Notes: a model not told the origin generated them from the sequence alone. A DNA stretch of 64,000 nt from Beaufortia kweichowensis (GCA_019155185.1 CM032798.1:7329501-7393500), one strand, 5' to 3'. Numbered from the stretch's first letter, positions 45,401-55,260 are shown. Made by a program: numbers and translations.

Positions 45401-48400
45401 GATGTGAATGCTGAAATTTTTCATGACCAGTGATTGACCACTGTTTACCTTCTTTTATTACCAATTACATGAACTAAAGTAAAATATCTAAATCAACCTA
45501 AAAACATATAATTTGTTAAGCTGTTGCAAATGTGTTACCGTTTGGAGGCAAAAGAAACAATTTCAAAATTAAACATCTGATGTTGGCACCAGACGATCTT
45601 GGGCAAATTTGGTTATCGGCACAAAACGCTGATCGTCTTTCTGAAGGATATTTACACCACAGTGGAGTGCGCCGTTCACAGTATGTAAAAACAATGACTA
45701 TTTATTTATTCAGCTAGCTGGTGGGGTCAGCAGTTTCACACCAATCGAAATACTTGGCCAAGAGCTTTCCCCCCAGTGTGTGATAGGACTCAATGAGCTC
45801 ATGAGAGGTCATTAACAGCAGAAACAAGCCTTTGGAAAGGCCACTCCCCACTGTGCCTGACAGCAATGCCCTTTCACTGAGCTAATCAAGGCAAAAGTTC
45901 AGAGCCAGAGCCATAAGCACAGCATCACTTTCTACAATGACTAACAGATTCATTACAGTAGGAAACTGGACACATAAGCACTCCAAATACTGCATAATAA
46001 AGTTAGGTAACAGCGTCTGAATTTGCAGAGAAGAATTCGGAATCTGCAGGGCCCCAATGAGTCTGGGTGAGCTTCATCTTAAGACTACACAATACATTTG
46101 TCTGTTACAGTGGACACTGTGTCAAATTATGCTCATTTTTCTGTCAAGACGTCATGAAACATCCCAGATTCTGTACCAGTGGCCGTCTATTATAACACGG
46201 CAAAATGATAGATTGATGCCCATTGTCATTTACATATCACCACAACACCCCACTCAAGCAATCAAGCTAGTATTGTGTAGTTTGATTCTGAACCCTGCGT
46301 TAGATTTACAGATGCTGTAAATCTGAGTTATACAGATAACTCATATTTAAATCATTATTCAATCTAATTATGCTAATCACATAAAGCGAAACAACAAAAA
46401 CAGATCAGTTCATGCACTTAATTCATATTCTAATGCTGCCAACTGCTTTGTTTTCAAAGAGACTGAATTTTAAATTGCAAAATTGACATCTGCAAAAGGA
46501 AAATGTCCCTCTGAAGGATTTTACTGCCTATCTGTCAGAATCTGTGACAATAGTGGCGCGTCTTTCTTCATTAACCTCAAAGCGTTGAAGGTCTTGTGTA
46601 AATGCTCATCACCCGGTGGAGGAATCAACAATGAGATGCTTCTGCAGCTGTGCCAGCTGAACCCCATGAATATTGTGACAGACATTAGGGGTGGGAGAAA
46701 AAAAAAGAAATCGATGCATCGGGATTCTTTCTCTAACGATTCTGAATCGATTCTCAAAGATTCAGAATCGATTCTATGTCAGAACTTGTTCATCCTGAAT
46801 ATAACTTTGTTAAAATAAAAGCAATAAAATTAAACTTCAAGATGGGAATACTGTCAAAGAGATTCAAAAAGCTTTATTTATAAAACAAAAGCATATATGA
46901 AAACTCTTTGGAATTTATTTAAAATGCAAATTTATCATATTTGCTAAATAAGTGAAAAAAAATTATATATGGAAGAATAAGGCCAAAGATTTTTAAATTT
47001 AGACAGACAATTAAGAATCAGAATCATAAAGTCCCAGCCAAATTACAATAAATAAAAATTACAACTAACACTAATTTCAAGAAAATATTTCATGAAATTC
47101 AACCATGGATTTCCGAAATTACTTTCCGAAAAACCAAAACATGATGCTGATCTATTGCTGTATAAAAACCCTGGACAATAGTCACACTTATCATGGGGGA
47201 TGAGAAAATTAATGAAATATATGGTGCTCCAAAACACAAGCAAAAAAGAAGATGGTCTTGCTTTGGTTCCCCTCCTCCACATCATATAGTCTATGAACGG
47301 GATTACAAAAAGAAAAACCATCTTCAAAACCTCCACAGTAATTAGAGGGCCATGGAGCGTGACACTCCAGACTCACCCCCAATCTAGTGCCTCAGTGAAA
47401 ATCCTAGCCATTAAATTGGATTTTGTTTTGCATAAACTGATTTCCATAAACTGCACGTGATAATGTTCCATTCACATGTATTTCCACATAAATTATCTCT
47501 AGTAGGGGGTGCAACGGCATACTCACGGTACAGTAAACAATACTGGGTTTATAGCTCTAAGATACATATTCTAGATATTTTGTATCATGGTATGCCATAT
47601 ATCGTTACACTCCAAGTGCAATACCAAGTGGAAGTAAGTACACTTTCCAATTGGAGCCATGGACCTTATTAAACGTTTGCTTGGCTGTAATGTGTTTCTA
47701 TTCCATGTGGCTACAAAATTGCTATATTTCACACCCGTGACTTCAGATTTTAAATGCGTGTGATAAGCACACACAGCAGGAGAGTGAATAATGTGAAAAA
47801 AAACATAACTTTTGCCAAAATACAGAACATGTAATTTGCTTTTAAAAATCTATACAAAATTGGAAAAGTAATAAAAAGTGTCCTACTAAGCCATAATAGT
47901 GTCCTACTATGCACCTTGGATCCCATTAGTTTGATCTCATATTGTTTTCTGTAATTAAAGAACTAATATGTTACTAAGTTTGTCTTTATATAAAAACACT
48001 GGCACAATTAGCCAGTAACATGATTTTAGAATTGACCCCACCCTGCCTTTAATAACTACTTTAAACACAATGGCAATCAGTGAGGAAACGTAAGGTTAAT
48101 TTAAGTGAAATGTGATGCATATTCACCACTGAAATTATCTTTTCACTGTTCATGCAATAGAATGGCAGTGCATTATGCAAAGTTTGAAAACTTAAATTGC
48201 CAAACAAAAATTAGGTTCCTCTCATCTTCTCATAAGTATTTTCGCTATTGTGTTTTCATCATTCTGTCTGCAAAATAACCGAATCCAAGCCATCTGATCC
48301 AAGTCTTGTCTTTAATCATTAGACATGGTATGTGATGACATTTTTAAACATGGTTTGAAAGCACACATCAGCAGTGTTAATCTAAGAGCTATGAACAAAG

Positions 48401-51400
48401 CCAATGAATTACTTGGCTATTGGTCTGAGATTAGTCATGCATGATCTGTTTTCATTTTCGGTCTCCTGTCAAGTGTAGCTGATTAATTAAGAAACCAACA
48501 GTGTTTAGATAGACTTTTCAGGGGGTCTTATTTGGGTATGTGTAAGCTATTAACACCTTCTGCTGATGAAGGGCATAGAAGAATTTCTAACAAAACATGA
48601 ATGTCATGGACCAAATCTAATGCACCTTGGTATGAGAATAAGGCATAAAAACACTATTTGATATACACAAAAAAGGCTGGTGGGAATGTTTTCTTTGTGA
48701 AAATGTTTGGTTCACCCAGTTCTCAAACAAATGAACCTGTACGCAAACATCAAACTATCCCAACTGTCAGACAATGCGCATGAGAATGCGTATGTGTGTG
48801 TACATGCGTGCTAGTTTACACACTGAATTGAAACAGAAGGAGACTATTAGCCTAACTCCTACATAAACTAACAATGTCCATGAAGCCTACACCCTCTGCT
48901 TCCCAATACCACTATAACCGCAAGCACGAAAGCACTTGGTAATGTTTTAACCCCAAACATTGGCATAAATCCCAGCATTCGACAAGTGATGATGTATACA
49001 TTCCAGCCATTTCAGACAGCACGTTCTGCCTCGAAACTATGCTATGGATGCAAATTGCGCAACTGTTATAAACAGCAAGAGATTTTCAAAGTCTAATGTG
49101 TCATTTAATCTAAATAATGGTATGGTGAGATTTCCCTGATGCCAAAACACCCCCCTAAAAAAAAAAAAAAAAGTGTTGGAGCAGCTGACAGGAAGATTTT
49201 GCGCAGTGCAGTGTACAGTCAGTCAGTTTATTGTTTCTGCACCATTACACTCTGCTAGTGGACAGCAATTCCAGCTTCCAATTCCAAAACCACTCTATAA
49301 TCCACTGACAATCAATACTGATTTGCACACATAAAAACACACTTGTCCATAAGCTCGAAAGTTGGGATGTAGGACTTGCTGAGTCACATCAATGTCAATG
49401 TGAAATATTTAGGTCAGCAGTAACAGATACTGTGACCAAGGTATTATAAGATCATATTGTAGAAATCCAACATATAATTGAACTGACTTTCAGACTGAGA
49501 GCTACAGCACTGAAAACACTGATTGTTCTTCCACTATCTGGCGAATAAATCTTCCTTTGTGAATTTTACTTTAGGTTTATGTTTGGTGAATTTGGACATT
49601 AAAATTTGCTTGGTTCGGCAATGTTACCGGACTGTTAAAGCCTTGTTCCTGTGTGTACTCCCGCATCTCAAAGGTGTTACAGACAGTCAGCAACCTATCC
49701 ATGTAAGGCTTAAAAGAACATGGATTAAGCAGTAGCAAGGGTTGTAATCTAAAGGAATTTAAATAATTACACAGGGTGTGTAAACTCAAGGAAAGAAGCA
49801 CAAGGTCGACTACCTCTGAGCAGCTTTCGTCTTTTTCACCAGCTTAAGCAATGTGTGCTCAGCCATAATAATGATACTGCTGCAAGAGTTGTCCATTTTA
49901 AGAAATGACTGATAACAATAGAGGGGAAAGCTTTGTATGCAAGGACATCAAAAAGTAGATGAGAGAAGAGCAGAAACAACAGGAAGTGAAAGCAGAGAAA
50001 GAAAATAGAACAAGACATAAGTACATTAAAACCCAGTAAAAATAATAAGAATGTACATTATTAAATGCAGAGAGATTACTTTGGCATTTAAACTATGTTT
50101 TTTGATTACCTTGACTGTTAAATAAGATTTATTTTTCAAAGAGGCTTAAGAAATATTCAAATAATGTCATTTAGAGGCCAGTAAAAGCTGGAGGGAAGGC
50201 TAGGTTGCATCAGACAACAGAAATGAATTTGGCTATACAGAATCTCTCTGAACTACTTTTGTCTGATATAATCTAAAATATCTCATGTTTAATGTCTAAA
50301 ATATCTAAAAGAAGCTTTTAAGACAAATCCTTATACATCAAGTGGTGTGAATCAATCCTAAGCAAAAGTCAAAAAACAATTCTCCGAGCTCTGGCACAAA
50401 CTTTGCATGAAATGCTGCAATGCAGTGAGGTCACCACTGGATTCTTCATTTGTTGTATGGTCTGTTAGTAAACTAACCATCTCAAAGGATAAACAACAAG
50501 GACCTGGCTTTCCAGGAAAGTAAAGAATGACAGGATGTTTTTTACTTCCACTCCTGCAGATCCATTTAAAAAGTGAATTAAGAGTCACAAGACCATAGCT
50601 TGCATGTTGCAATATTTAATAATCAGGTAATTGTTGTATTTAAGGAAAAACATATTTTCTTTGCATTAGGACAAGGAAACTTTGATTCGACTTGCGAAAT
50701 TGCTCTTTGCCCTTTACTCAAAAAAAAAAAAATTCTTCACACCCCTCTCTGGTGACTGGTTGAGCAGCTGGAGTACTTCCCACTGCATTAAAACAGCTGT
50801 TTTATGACATGTTCCCCCAATCAACACACAGGCTCCTGCTTGCAGCATTCCTGTCACCTCTCCAACCAGCTTTAGTCTGCGGTGAACCACCTGCAGCAGA
50901 GGCTTACTAACTCAAGCCTTGACGTGTCGTCAGGCTAGCCTGTCAACAACAACAATACCAGCACCACTGTTCTCATGGGCAAACGACAGTGCAACACGCA
51001 ATAACACCGCACGTGTCTATTGTCTTTCGATATTACATGCAATAACTTGATTCACTAAACCGGTTCCAGTGAGACACAGAGAGCGGATTTTTGACTAGTC
51101 TAAGGTAGGGTTGGGCCAATAGACTGTGCCATTGTCCATCGCCGATGGCTGACAGACGTCACGACGTTGAGCCGGCATTGTGATGTCCTCCCCGTAAATA
51201 AAAAATCTTAATTTATCACATAAAAAATTTCCAGTTAGAATAGGTAGAGAAGACCACTCTACCTATTCTAACTGGAAATTGAACAAGAGATTATGCGTGT
51301 TGCTGATCAAACCAAGCAACGAATCACAGGTGCGGAGACATCAGTTGCTGTCACGCTCCCAAAGTCTCAAAAGTTAACTCGACAAGTGAGCGAGTGTTGA

Positions 51401-54238
51401 GCGGTAGAGCATAGAGAGAACTGTGATGCGCATCAAGTATAAACCTGGCTTTACGCGGAAGAGGAATGCGCTTTCGTAAGAATACTTTTTCGTGTACGGA
51501 TGCTATTCTGCACGCTCGCAGTGCATAAATGCAAGATTGCTTTTTGTACTTGTGGAAGAGTCTAATCAATCAATCAATTTATTTATACAGCACATTTAAA
51601 AACAACCATAGTGCTCAACAACATCAAATGCAGAAAACAAAATAACAAACAAGCCAAATACAGTAGAAAAATCACAATGTCTCAACTCAACTCGAAATAA
51701 TTGCTATATAATACAGGTGTGTCTTGAGCAATGACTTTACAGTTCTTATATGTACAGGTAACTATTCCACAAATTAGGTGCCACCACCAGCTCGGTCACC
51801 TTGGACAACCTTGGACAACCTCAGTACTTTAACAGGAGTATGGTGTTAGTCTTGTGTGTGTATCTGCCTCCATGAAGAAGTTCAAGCATGATTTTTAACA
51901 TATATTTATAATGATATCTCCATATCATATCTACTCAATATAAAGAAACCTTACTGATCCTCACTGAAACTGTACAAAATGCACAGTGTCTTTGCCTAGG
52001 CTCGATCTGAAACCACTCATCTCATTCACATTATTATACAGAAAATGTCCAGAGACACATGCTGCACACTGTGTATAACAGACAAAATGTAACAGAAAGT
52101 GAAATCATTCACTGACTCATTAAGCACACAGAAGCAAAAAAACAAGTTATACATTTACCTTATCATAAAGCCTATGAAGTTAAAGTATAATCTAAATGTT
52201 CTCTAATGAACAAAAACAGTAATATTCAGTGATAGATCAACCGTGGATGCCCCCATACTTCAAATAGCTAACAAACAATGAACTAATAAGACACAACAAA
52301 TTAATCAGTGCGACTGTGTGGCGCCTACTTCAATGAAGACAGATACAACAAAACACAATTTTTAGCAAACAGGCGCACAGTAATGTGTTGCATTATTTTG
52401 GCCTTTGTTTCAATGTAAATGTTAAGCATCGAGCCTATGAGCCAAAAAGAGATTCATCTTCAGTAACATCAACAATGTGTTGTAATCCATTTTCCATTAT
52501 CTAACCTAGTCCTGTTATATCAGCGCATCCCTCAAATAATCAGAAATTATACAAGTAAATATAAGGACGAAAAGCTGATTTGATTGCTTATGTAACAGCT
52601 TTTTAAACCAGCCCAAGCCATCTGTGCTCATCCAAAGACTTTTACAATAATGTGGCTCAGCAGAACAGGAACTTCCTAATCAAAACTAAATCCCACAGAT
52701 GCTTAGCTCACCACCAAAAGGTTGCAAAACAAAAAATAGAGCCTCTAAAGAAAAAGCAGCCAAATCTCACAATTATGATTTGCAGTAAAATAAAATTGAA
52801 TGGATTGCTTGACTGCAGATGGTGAACATTCAAAGAAAAGAATGTTCAATTACACTAGAGAAAGCGTGGTTGTCTTGCCATACAAGGACTACGGGTTTAT
52901 GGTAAAAACAATCCCTTGAACACAACAGCGAACCTTCCAGTTCATGTTCCTGCACTAAATCTACTGCACTGTATTCACAATTTATAATTTTGCCTATACA
53001 TCCAAATCCAGGGCTTACTTGTTCTACTAATAAGGGGGAAAATATTTATTTAAAAAAAAAATTTTACTTACAAAAATGTATTATCCCCAAAAAACTGTCA
53101 CACCAACACCTCATCACACTACACTATTAATACAACACCAGAAATGAAACTCAGCTGAGTGTTTTTACTTTACAGATAGAAAGAGAAGAGAAAGAAAATA
53201 GCTCTTCTGCTATCGGATCAGGTAAAAAGGAAGATTGACAGCTCACCTAGTCATACCACTCCCTTGATGACCTCATCAGTTGTAAACACTAAAGTATTGA
53301 ACATAGAATCACAACAGTCACATGGTAAGCTTCACTTCACTTTGACCGCTGCAATAAGTGAGAAAAATCAACACAAGACTGACTTTTGAGTAGGTCCATA
53401 ACAATGATTTTGCTTTACTACACTGCTGTCTAGAAAAGTTAAATAAAAACAACCGGAACTAAATTTTAGGAACATTGAAGTACAATTAATGAGATGCTGA
53501 AGAAAAACGGATAGGAACACTTAATTACACTTAATTTCATTAGAATAGTAAGAACTTTGTACTGGTGACCTACATTAAGCTTCAAAGAAGCAGTAAGATT
53601 TTCCCATTTCATTTTCTTCAGCTGTCACTCTAATCAAGGATACACAAAACAAATAAGGGACAATAAAACCCTGACAAAACAAACATGCTAGTAATAAACT
53701 TAAGACTGATCCATAAACTTACTCAAACAACGCTAATAATTATACACAATAAGGAAACACAATACAAAGCCTCAATGTGCAACCTGATATTTTGTCAGAT
53801 ATATACAGCAATTATATAGCAAGTTCTATATAATGATTTAAAATAAACTGAAATAAATATTAATTCCCAATAACAAAAAACATTTCAACCTTTCTCTGGA
53901 TGTCCAGCCACTGCCTTTATATCATAGTTTCATTATAACCTTGATTATAAAAGATCAATGTGTGTACACATTCTACAGACAGTCAAAGATCCTTCATACA
54001 TACATCTGTGTATACACTTAAGCATGCAATCATATGCACTTCTTGTGCAGGGCACCTGCGTCACATGCAGTAACCTAGAACTGAATATCTGTTGAGGAAA
54101 ACAGAGTATGTACCGTTCTGTTCAAATGAATCGACTTTACAATGCGCAATTACTTACCTCGTCTTTTCCTTCTGTGCTGCTGTCACGCTGCTCAGACGTG
54201 CAGAGTTTCCTTTTGTTTTTGCTCTCGGTTCTCTTCAT
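1441..54238 (-). CDS. mast2: mast2, microtubule-associated serine/threonine kinase 2 (5' part, four coding exons; 3' part outside window)
   Basis: MAST kinases are large AGC-family Ser/Thr kinases with a DUF1908 domain, a kinase domain and a PDZ domain that binds PTEN and microtubule-associated partners. Only the disordered N-terminal tail is in this window. The spliced exons 54158-54238, 36422-36566, 35686-35831 and 1441-1472 (all GT-AG, phases 0, 1, 0) give MKRTESKNKR, then VFRKLSNPDLS (36-46), KQLLPLSSS (77-85), SNLVRMRSQSFGQSAPSLTA (103-122) and KELSLPRRGS (125-134). The last four blocks are signatures of MAST2 and MAST4. The MKR start and the tmem69 and gpbp1l1 neighbours favour MAST2. 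The start is supported by an in-frame TAA 30 nt upstream and an A at -3. Introns are very large (17.6, 0.6 and 34.2 kb). The tail carries at least five basic R-x-x-S sites. A second first exon lies inside intron 3. Family assignment is very sure; the paralogue (mast2 over mast4) is quite sure. Confidence 0.93.
6850..7990. promoter_or_regulatory. candidate regulatory block (CpG-retaining, repeat-free)
   Basis: Within an otherwise CpG-poor intron this stretch keeps CpGs in clusters, for example GAGGCGGGGCCGC (about 6888-6900), CGGCTGCCGCC (about 7037-7047), CACGCGTGAG (about 7061-7070) and GCGTCGACGAACGAC (about 7765-7779). It also has homeobox-type ATTAG/TAATTA cores (7080-7145). It lacks recognisable repeats. 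That pattern suggests an unmethylated enhancer or a minor promoter of mast2. I could not find a convincing coding exon in it. Confidence 0.3.
8671..8800. repeat. degraded interspersed repeat (GGGATGTC... type)
   Basis: TTTAGGGATGTCAAAAGAAC is followed by a second copy-like AGAGATGTCATGATGATAC and by CTGATACCAGT / CAATACCAGT / TGATACCTG blocks. This resembles fish repeats that begin TAGGGATGTC and carry repeated GATAC motifs. Family and limits are uncertain. Confidence 0.35.
15313..15440. repeat. (TAA)n microsatellite, about 128 bp
   Basis: Near-perfect trinucleotide array with a few interruptions (ATTAATAAT near 15361; AAGCAATTAATAAT near 15389-15402). The long poly-Asn/poly-Ile frames across it are artefacts. 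Such arrays are common in teleost introns and are usually length-polymorphic. Confidence 0.97.
17641..17679 (-). CDS. mast2: mast2 alternative first coding exon (13 codons, short isoform)
   Basis: On the minus strand ATG at 17679-17677 opens MDDSSILRRRGLQ and ends at CAG|GTAAGG (17641/17640) in phase 0. Phase 0 is exactly what exon 4 (KELSLPRRGS...) needs. Human MAST3, as I recall it, begins MDESSLLRRRGLQKELSLPR, so the spliced product would have a MAST3-like start. The ATG has A at -3 and G at +4, and an in-frame TAG lies 19 codons upstream, so translation should start here. It lies within the 34-kb intron between exons 3 and 4, downstream of a separate CpG-rich promoter-like region. Using it removes the 124 residues of exons 1-3. 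Confidence 0.88.
17680..19255 (-). other. mast2: 5'UTR region of the short mast2 isoform (probable)
   Basis: This is the stretch between the proposed internal transcription start and the alternative ATG. From about 18480 to 19160 it is markedly CpG-rich compared with flanking intron, for example CGACCGGGTG, CTCGACCGGGAGG, GACGCCGCACTCACG and CCCCGGTTCGATT. A minus-strand donor-like ATCAGC|GTGAGT lies at about 18855/18854, so the leader may be spliced before the coding exon. Exact transcript structure cannot be settled from sequence alone. Confidence 0.45.
19256..19450 (-). promoter_or_regulatory. mast2: candidate internal mast2 promoter
   Basis: Read on the minus strand, the elements come in promoter-like order. 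A GC-box/KLF-type site (plus strand GCCCCACCCC, about 19437-19446) comes first. An octamer follows (plus ATTTGCAT, 19406-19413; minus ATGCAAAT), then a CCAAT box (19378-19382) inside an NF-Y-like context. A GATA-type AGATAA lies near 19345 and a TATA-like CTTATAAGG at 19287-19295. A start near 19255 would feed the CpG-rich leader of the MDDSSILRRRGLQ exon. Motif order is seen directly; promoter activity is inferred. Confidence 0.45.
24689..24722. repeat. perfect 12-bp inverted repeat with NKX2-like half-sites
   Basis: TCTCACTTAATT, a 10-nt spacer, then AATTAAGTGAGA. Each arm contains TTAAGTG, which resembles the core bound by NKX2 homeodomain factors, in opposite orientation. It could equally be a chance palindrome in AT-rich intron. 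Confidence 0.6.
28690..29300. promoter_or_regulatory. candidate conserved non-coding block in mast2 intron 3
   Basis: Unique-looking, repeat-free sequence with many homeodomain and POU-like cores in about 600 bp: CCAATTATTTC, CATATGCATCTTAATTGC, GCAATTAACTAAAT, TTAAATTAATTC, GAATATTAATGG and CATAATTACGAGG. The density and balanced composition resemble developmental enhancers, but no alignment was possible here. Confidence 0.25.
30645..30675. repeat. 13-bp tandem duplication
   Basis: TGAACAGTCACGT occurs twice in direct tandem followed by TGAAC. It looks like a recent replication-slippage duplication with no other visible role. Confidence 0.9.
34331..34376. repeat. short imperfect repeat of TTAATCACTATA units
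   Basis: TAGTTAATCACTATATCACT, ATAGTTAATC and AGTTAATCACTATAG follow one another, forming overlapping direct and inverted copies. A low-complexity local duplication. Confidence 0.7.
35686..35831 (-). CDS. mast2: mast2 coding exon 3
   Basis: The acceptor is GTGCTGCAG|GAAAGC at 35832/35831 and the donor GGACTG|GTGAGT at 35686/35685. The exon is 146 nt, enters in phase 1 and leaves in phase 0. It encodes (G)KQLLPLSSSMHGGVSQLSW and then NLVRMRSQSFGQSAPSLTAG, followed by L124. This agrees almost residue for residue with the human MAST2 N terminus as I remember it. RMRSQSFG resembles a 14-3-3 binding site. Confidence 0.95.
35832..36421 (-). other. mast2: mast2 intron 2 (590 bp)
   Basis: The short intron between exons 2 and 3, with donor GTGAGC and acceptor TGTGCTGCAG on the minus strand. 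Phase 1 on both sides. Nothing else is recognised in it. Confidence 0.9.
36422..36566 (-). CDS. mast2: mast2 coding exon 2
   Basis: The acceptor is TTTCTGCAG|GATCTC at 36567/36566 and the donor ACCG|GTGAGC at 36422/36421. The exon is 145 nt and ends in phase 1. It encodes DLPAPPPLVFRKLSNPDLS and continues through KTKLHRQLSQDD and RARRSSMAGILTG. The RKLSNPD and RQLSQDD blocks are typical of MAST2 and MAST4 upstream of the DUF1908 region. Confidence 0.93.
39419..39500 (+). repeat. diverged transposon end, GGAGTGGGTGGTATG type
   Basis: ATAGGAGTGGGTGGTATGAT followed by AACGGTTGATAATCAGGGTA resembles the common fish repeat beginning AGGGGTGGGCGGTATGACC and continuing with repeated ACGGTAT. Probably a non-autonomous DNA transposon remnant; family by memory only. 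Confidence 0.45.
46685..46790 (+). repeat. diverged transposon end with ATCGATTCT repeats
   Basis: TAGGGGTGGGAGAAAAAAAA leads into ATCGATGCATCGGGATTC and two GAATCGATTCT blocks. GATTCTGAATC (about 46738-46748) and GATTCAGAATC (about 46759-46769) form an inverted repeat. Fish genomes hold many repeats beginning GGGGTGGG followed by repeated AATCGATTC. A frame crossing it on either strand is not a gene. Confidence 0.5.
47500..47630 (+). repeat. diverged transposon end, AGGGGGTGCAACGG type
   Basis: TAGTAGGGGGTGCAACGGCA is followed by TCACGGTACAG and, near the other end, GGTATGCCATATATCGTTAC before ACTCC. The arrangement resembles fish elements beginning AGGGGTGCAACGGTT and ending in a GTTACACCCC-like inverted terminus. 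Limits are approximate. Confidence 0.5.
51104..51190 (+). repeat. diverged transposon end, GGGTTGGGCCAATAGAC type
   Basis: GGTAGGGTTGGGCCAATAGA, then GCCATTGTCCATCGCCGATG, then GTTGAGCCGGCATTGTGATG. It matches the pattern of a cyprinid repeat with alternating CGAT and ATCG blocks that starts AGGGGTGGGCCGATAGAC. Probably the end of a non-autonomous hAT-like element. Confidence 0.5.
51226..51280. repeat. perfect 24-bp inverted repeat with 7-nt spacer (hairpin)
   Basis: Left arm 51226-51249 (starting AATTTCCAGTTAG), spacer AAGACCA (51250-51256), right arm 51257-51280 (ending CTAACTGGAAATT). All 24 positions pair. In a mast2 pre-mRNA this would fold into a 55-nt stem-loop. It lies just after a transposon-end-like segment, so it may be a foldback insertion or element remnant. 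Confidence 0.9.
51573..51720 (+). mobile_element. retroelement-tail-like repeat (TTTATTTATACAGCACATTT)
   Basis: ATCAATTTATTTATACAGCA followed by CATTTAAAAACAACCATAGTGCTCAACAA resembles a tail shared by many teleost LINE/SINE-type repeats, in which TTTATTTATATAGC is followed by an AAAGTGCT-like block. No coding part is visible. Family not resolved. Confidence 0.5.
54158..54238 (-). CDS. mast2: mast2 coding exon 1 (27 codons, long isoform start)
   Basis: ATG lies at 54238-54236 and the donor GAG|GTAAGT at 54158/54157. It encodes residues 1-27, starting MKRTESKNKRK and ending EGKDE, in phase 0. An in-frame TAA stands ten codons upstream (TAA GCG TTT ATT CAG ...), so this is the first possible start in this frame. 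The -3 base is A. Human MAST2 also starts MKR and has a charged, poorly conserved first exon. The exon opens a CpG-rich region that runs to about 55.26 kb. Confidence 0.88.
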
Positions 54239-55260
54239 TCTGCTGGATGTTGACTGAATAAACGCTTACTCTTCTATAGCAATATATCGATTAATCTAGT
54301 TGACTGGTGGACAATGCATTTAGATGGTAAAACAAATCCTGCCCGGATACATGGTGAGCAAAGCTCTGATCAACTTTGATCCACAAACACAAAGACTGAA
54401 TCAATGACGAGCGCAGGTTCGCCCTCCCGACAACGGGATTAAATGTTGGTTATTTTAACTACTGACTTGCGGTGCGAGCTGACATGACTGCACGCCAATG
54501 TTTCTCCTAAAGTATTGTTTTTTGTTCAGTTTTCTGTAAACTGCGGTTTTAGCGCGCCAAGTCTGCCGGCGGAACTCCTCCAAATCCGCTAGCTTGCTAG
54601 CTGTTTGGTGATCAAGTTGAACAACATCCGCAAAATAAACGTTGCTTTATTTAAAAAAAATTAAAATAAACAGCTACTGTTTATAAACTGTGTAAATTCT
54701 CTCGCCAGGTTCGTGGCACTGTCTCTTCTGTTAATAGCGTCAGGTGAACATTACACTGAATAATGAAATATTTCCAACGTGTTTGGCTGAGGCTGAAGTC
54801 AGCCAGCGGATTTTCACTTCTCTGTCAACGAATACTTCATTCCGCAGTTATTTTAGACATAACAAAATCAAAATGCTAAAAAACACGAACTTTGTTATTC
54901 AGTCAACAGCCTCACTGACGAGATACTTTCCACCGACCTCAACGCAGCGCGAGCTTAACTACTCATCATGTTTCGTGAGTCTAGCGCGCGAGCTCTGTTT
55001 TGACACGGATCATCATATCACACGCTTTCTCCTTTAGTCCCAGTCCGAACGGTCCTGGAGAACTGCTCGGTGGCAACTGTATTAGCTAATCACAGCCGGT
55101 CCATGTCGTCGCTTTTCTTCTGTGTGGAAATGTAGCAGCTTCCTGAAGCGCGGATCCAGTAACCGACCAACGCTAAGTTTCTGTACGCTGATCTGAGTTC
55201 AGTCTTTATGAGCGGAACCTAAACTGCGGAGTCTTGCATATAAACCTCAGCGCTGATCTG
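54239..55260 (-). promoter_or_regulatory. mast2: mast2 main promoter and 5'UTR (CpG-rich)
   Basis: Immediately upstream of the exon 1 ATG, about 1 kb shows strong CpG retention against an AT-rich background: GACGAGCGCAGGTTCGCCC (about 54407-54425), TTAGCGCGCCAAG (about 54549-54561), GCCGGCGGAAC (about 54565-54575), TCTCGCCAGGTTCGTGG (about 54700-54716), TAGCGCGCGAGC (about 54981-54992). A CpG-island promoter for the long mast2 transcript is the simplest reading. The plus-strand frame of 97 codons at 54744-55037 resembles nothing and is probably incidental. The transcription start cannot be fixed. Confidence 0.6.

Larger units (their letters stand above)
36567..54157 (-). other. mast2: mast2 intron 1 (about 17.6 kb)
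   Basis: Donor GTAAGT after exon 1 and acceptor TGTTTCTGCAG before exon 2. No coding exon of another gene was recognised. It carries several diverged transposon ends of the TAGGGGTGGG type (39419-39500, 46685-46790, 47500-47630, 51104-51190), a perfect 24-bp hairpin at 51226-51280, a fish retroelement-tail-like segment near 51573-51720, and A-rich runs near 49156-49172 and 50720-50732. Confidence 0.8.

Noticed and set aside
46483..46818. 111-codon plus-strand frame
   Set aside because: Runs through the repeat at 46685-46790; its C-terminal part encodes repeat-derived ESILKDSESIL.
49156..49172. A-rich run as evidence for a processed pseudogene or SINE insertion
   Set aside because: No cDNA-like or tRNA-like sequence precedes it and no target duplication could be identified by eye.
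54744..55037. 97-codon plus-strand frame in the mast2 promoter region
   Set aside because: No resemblance to IPP (no kelch or BTB motifs) or other families. It lies in the CpG-rich upstream region, where long frames arise from composition.
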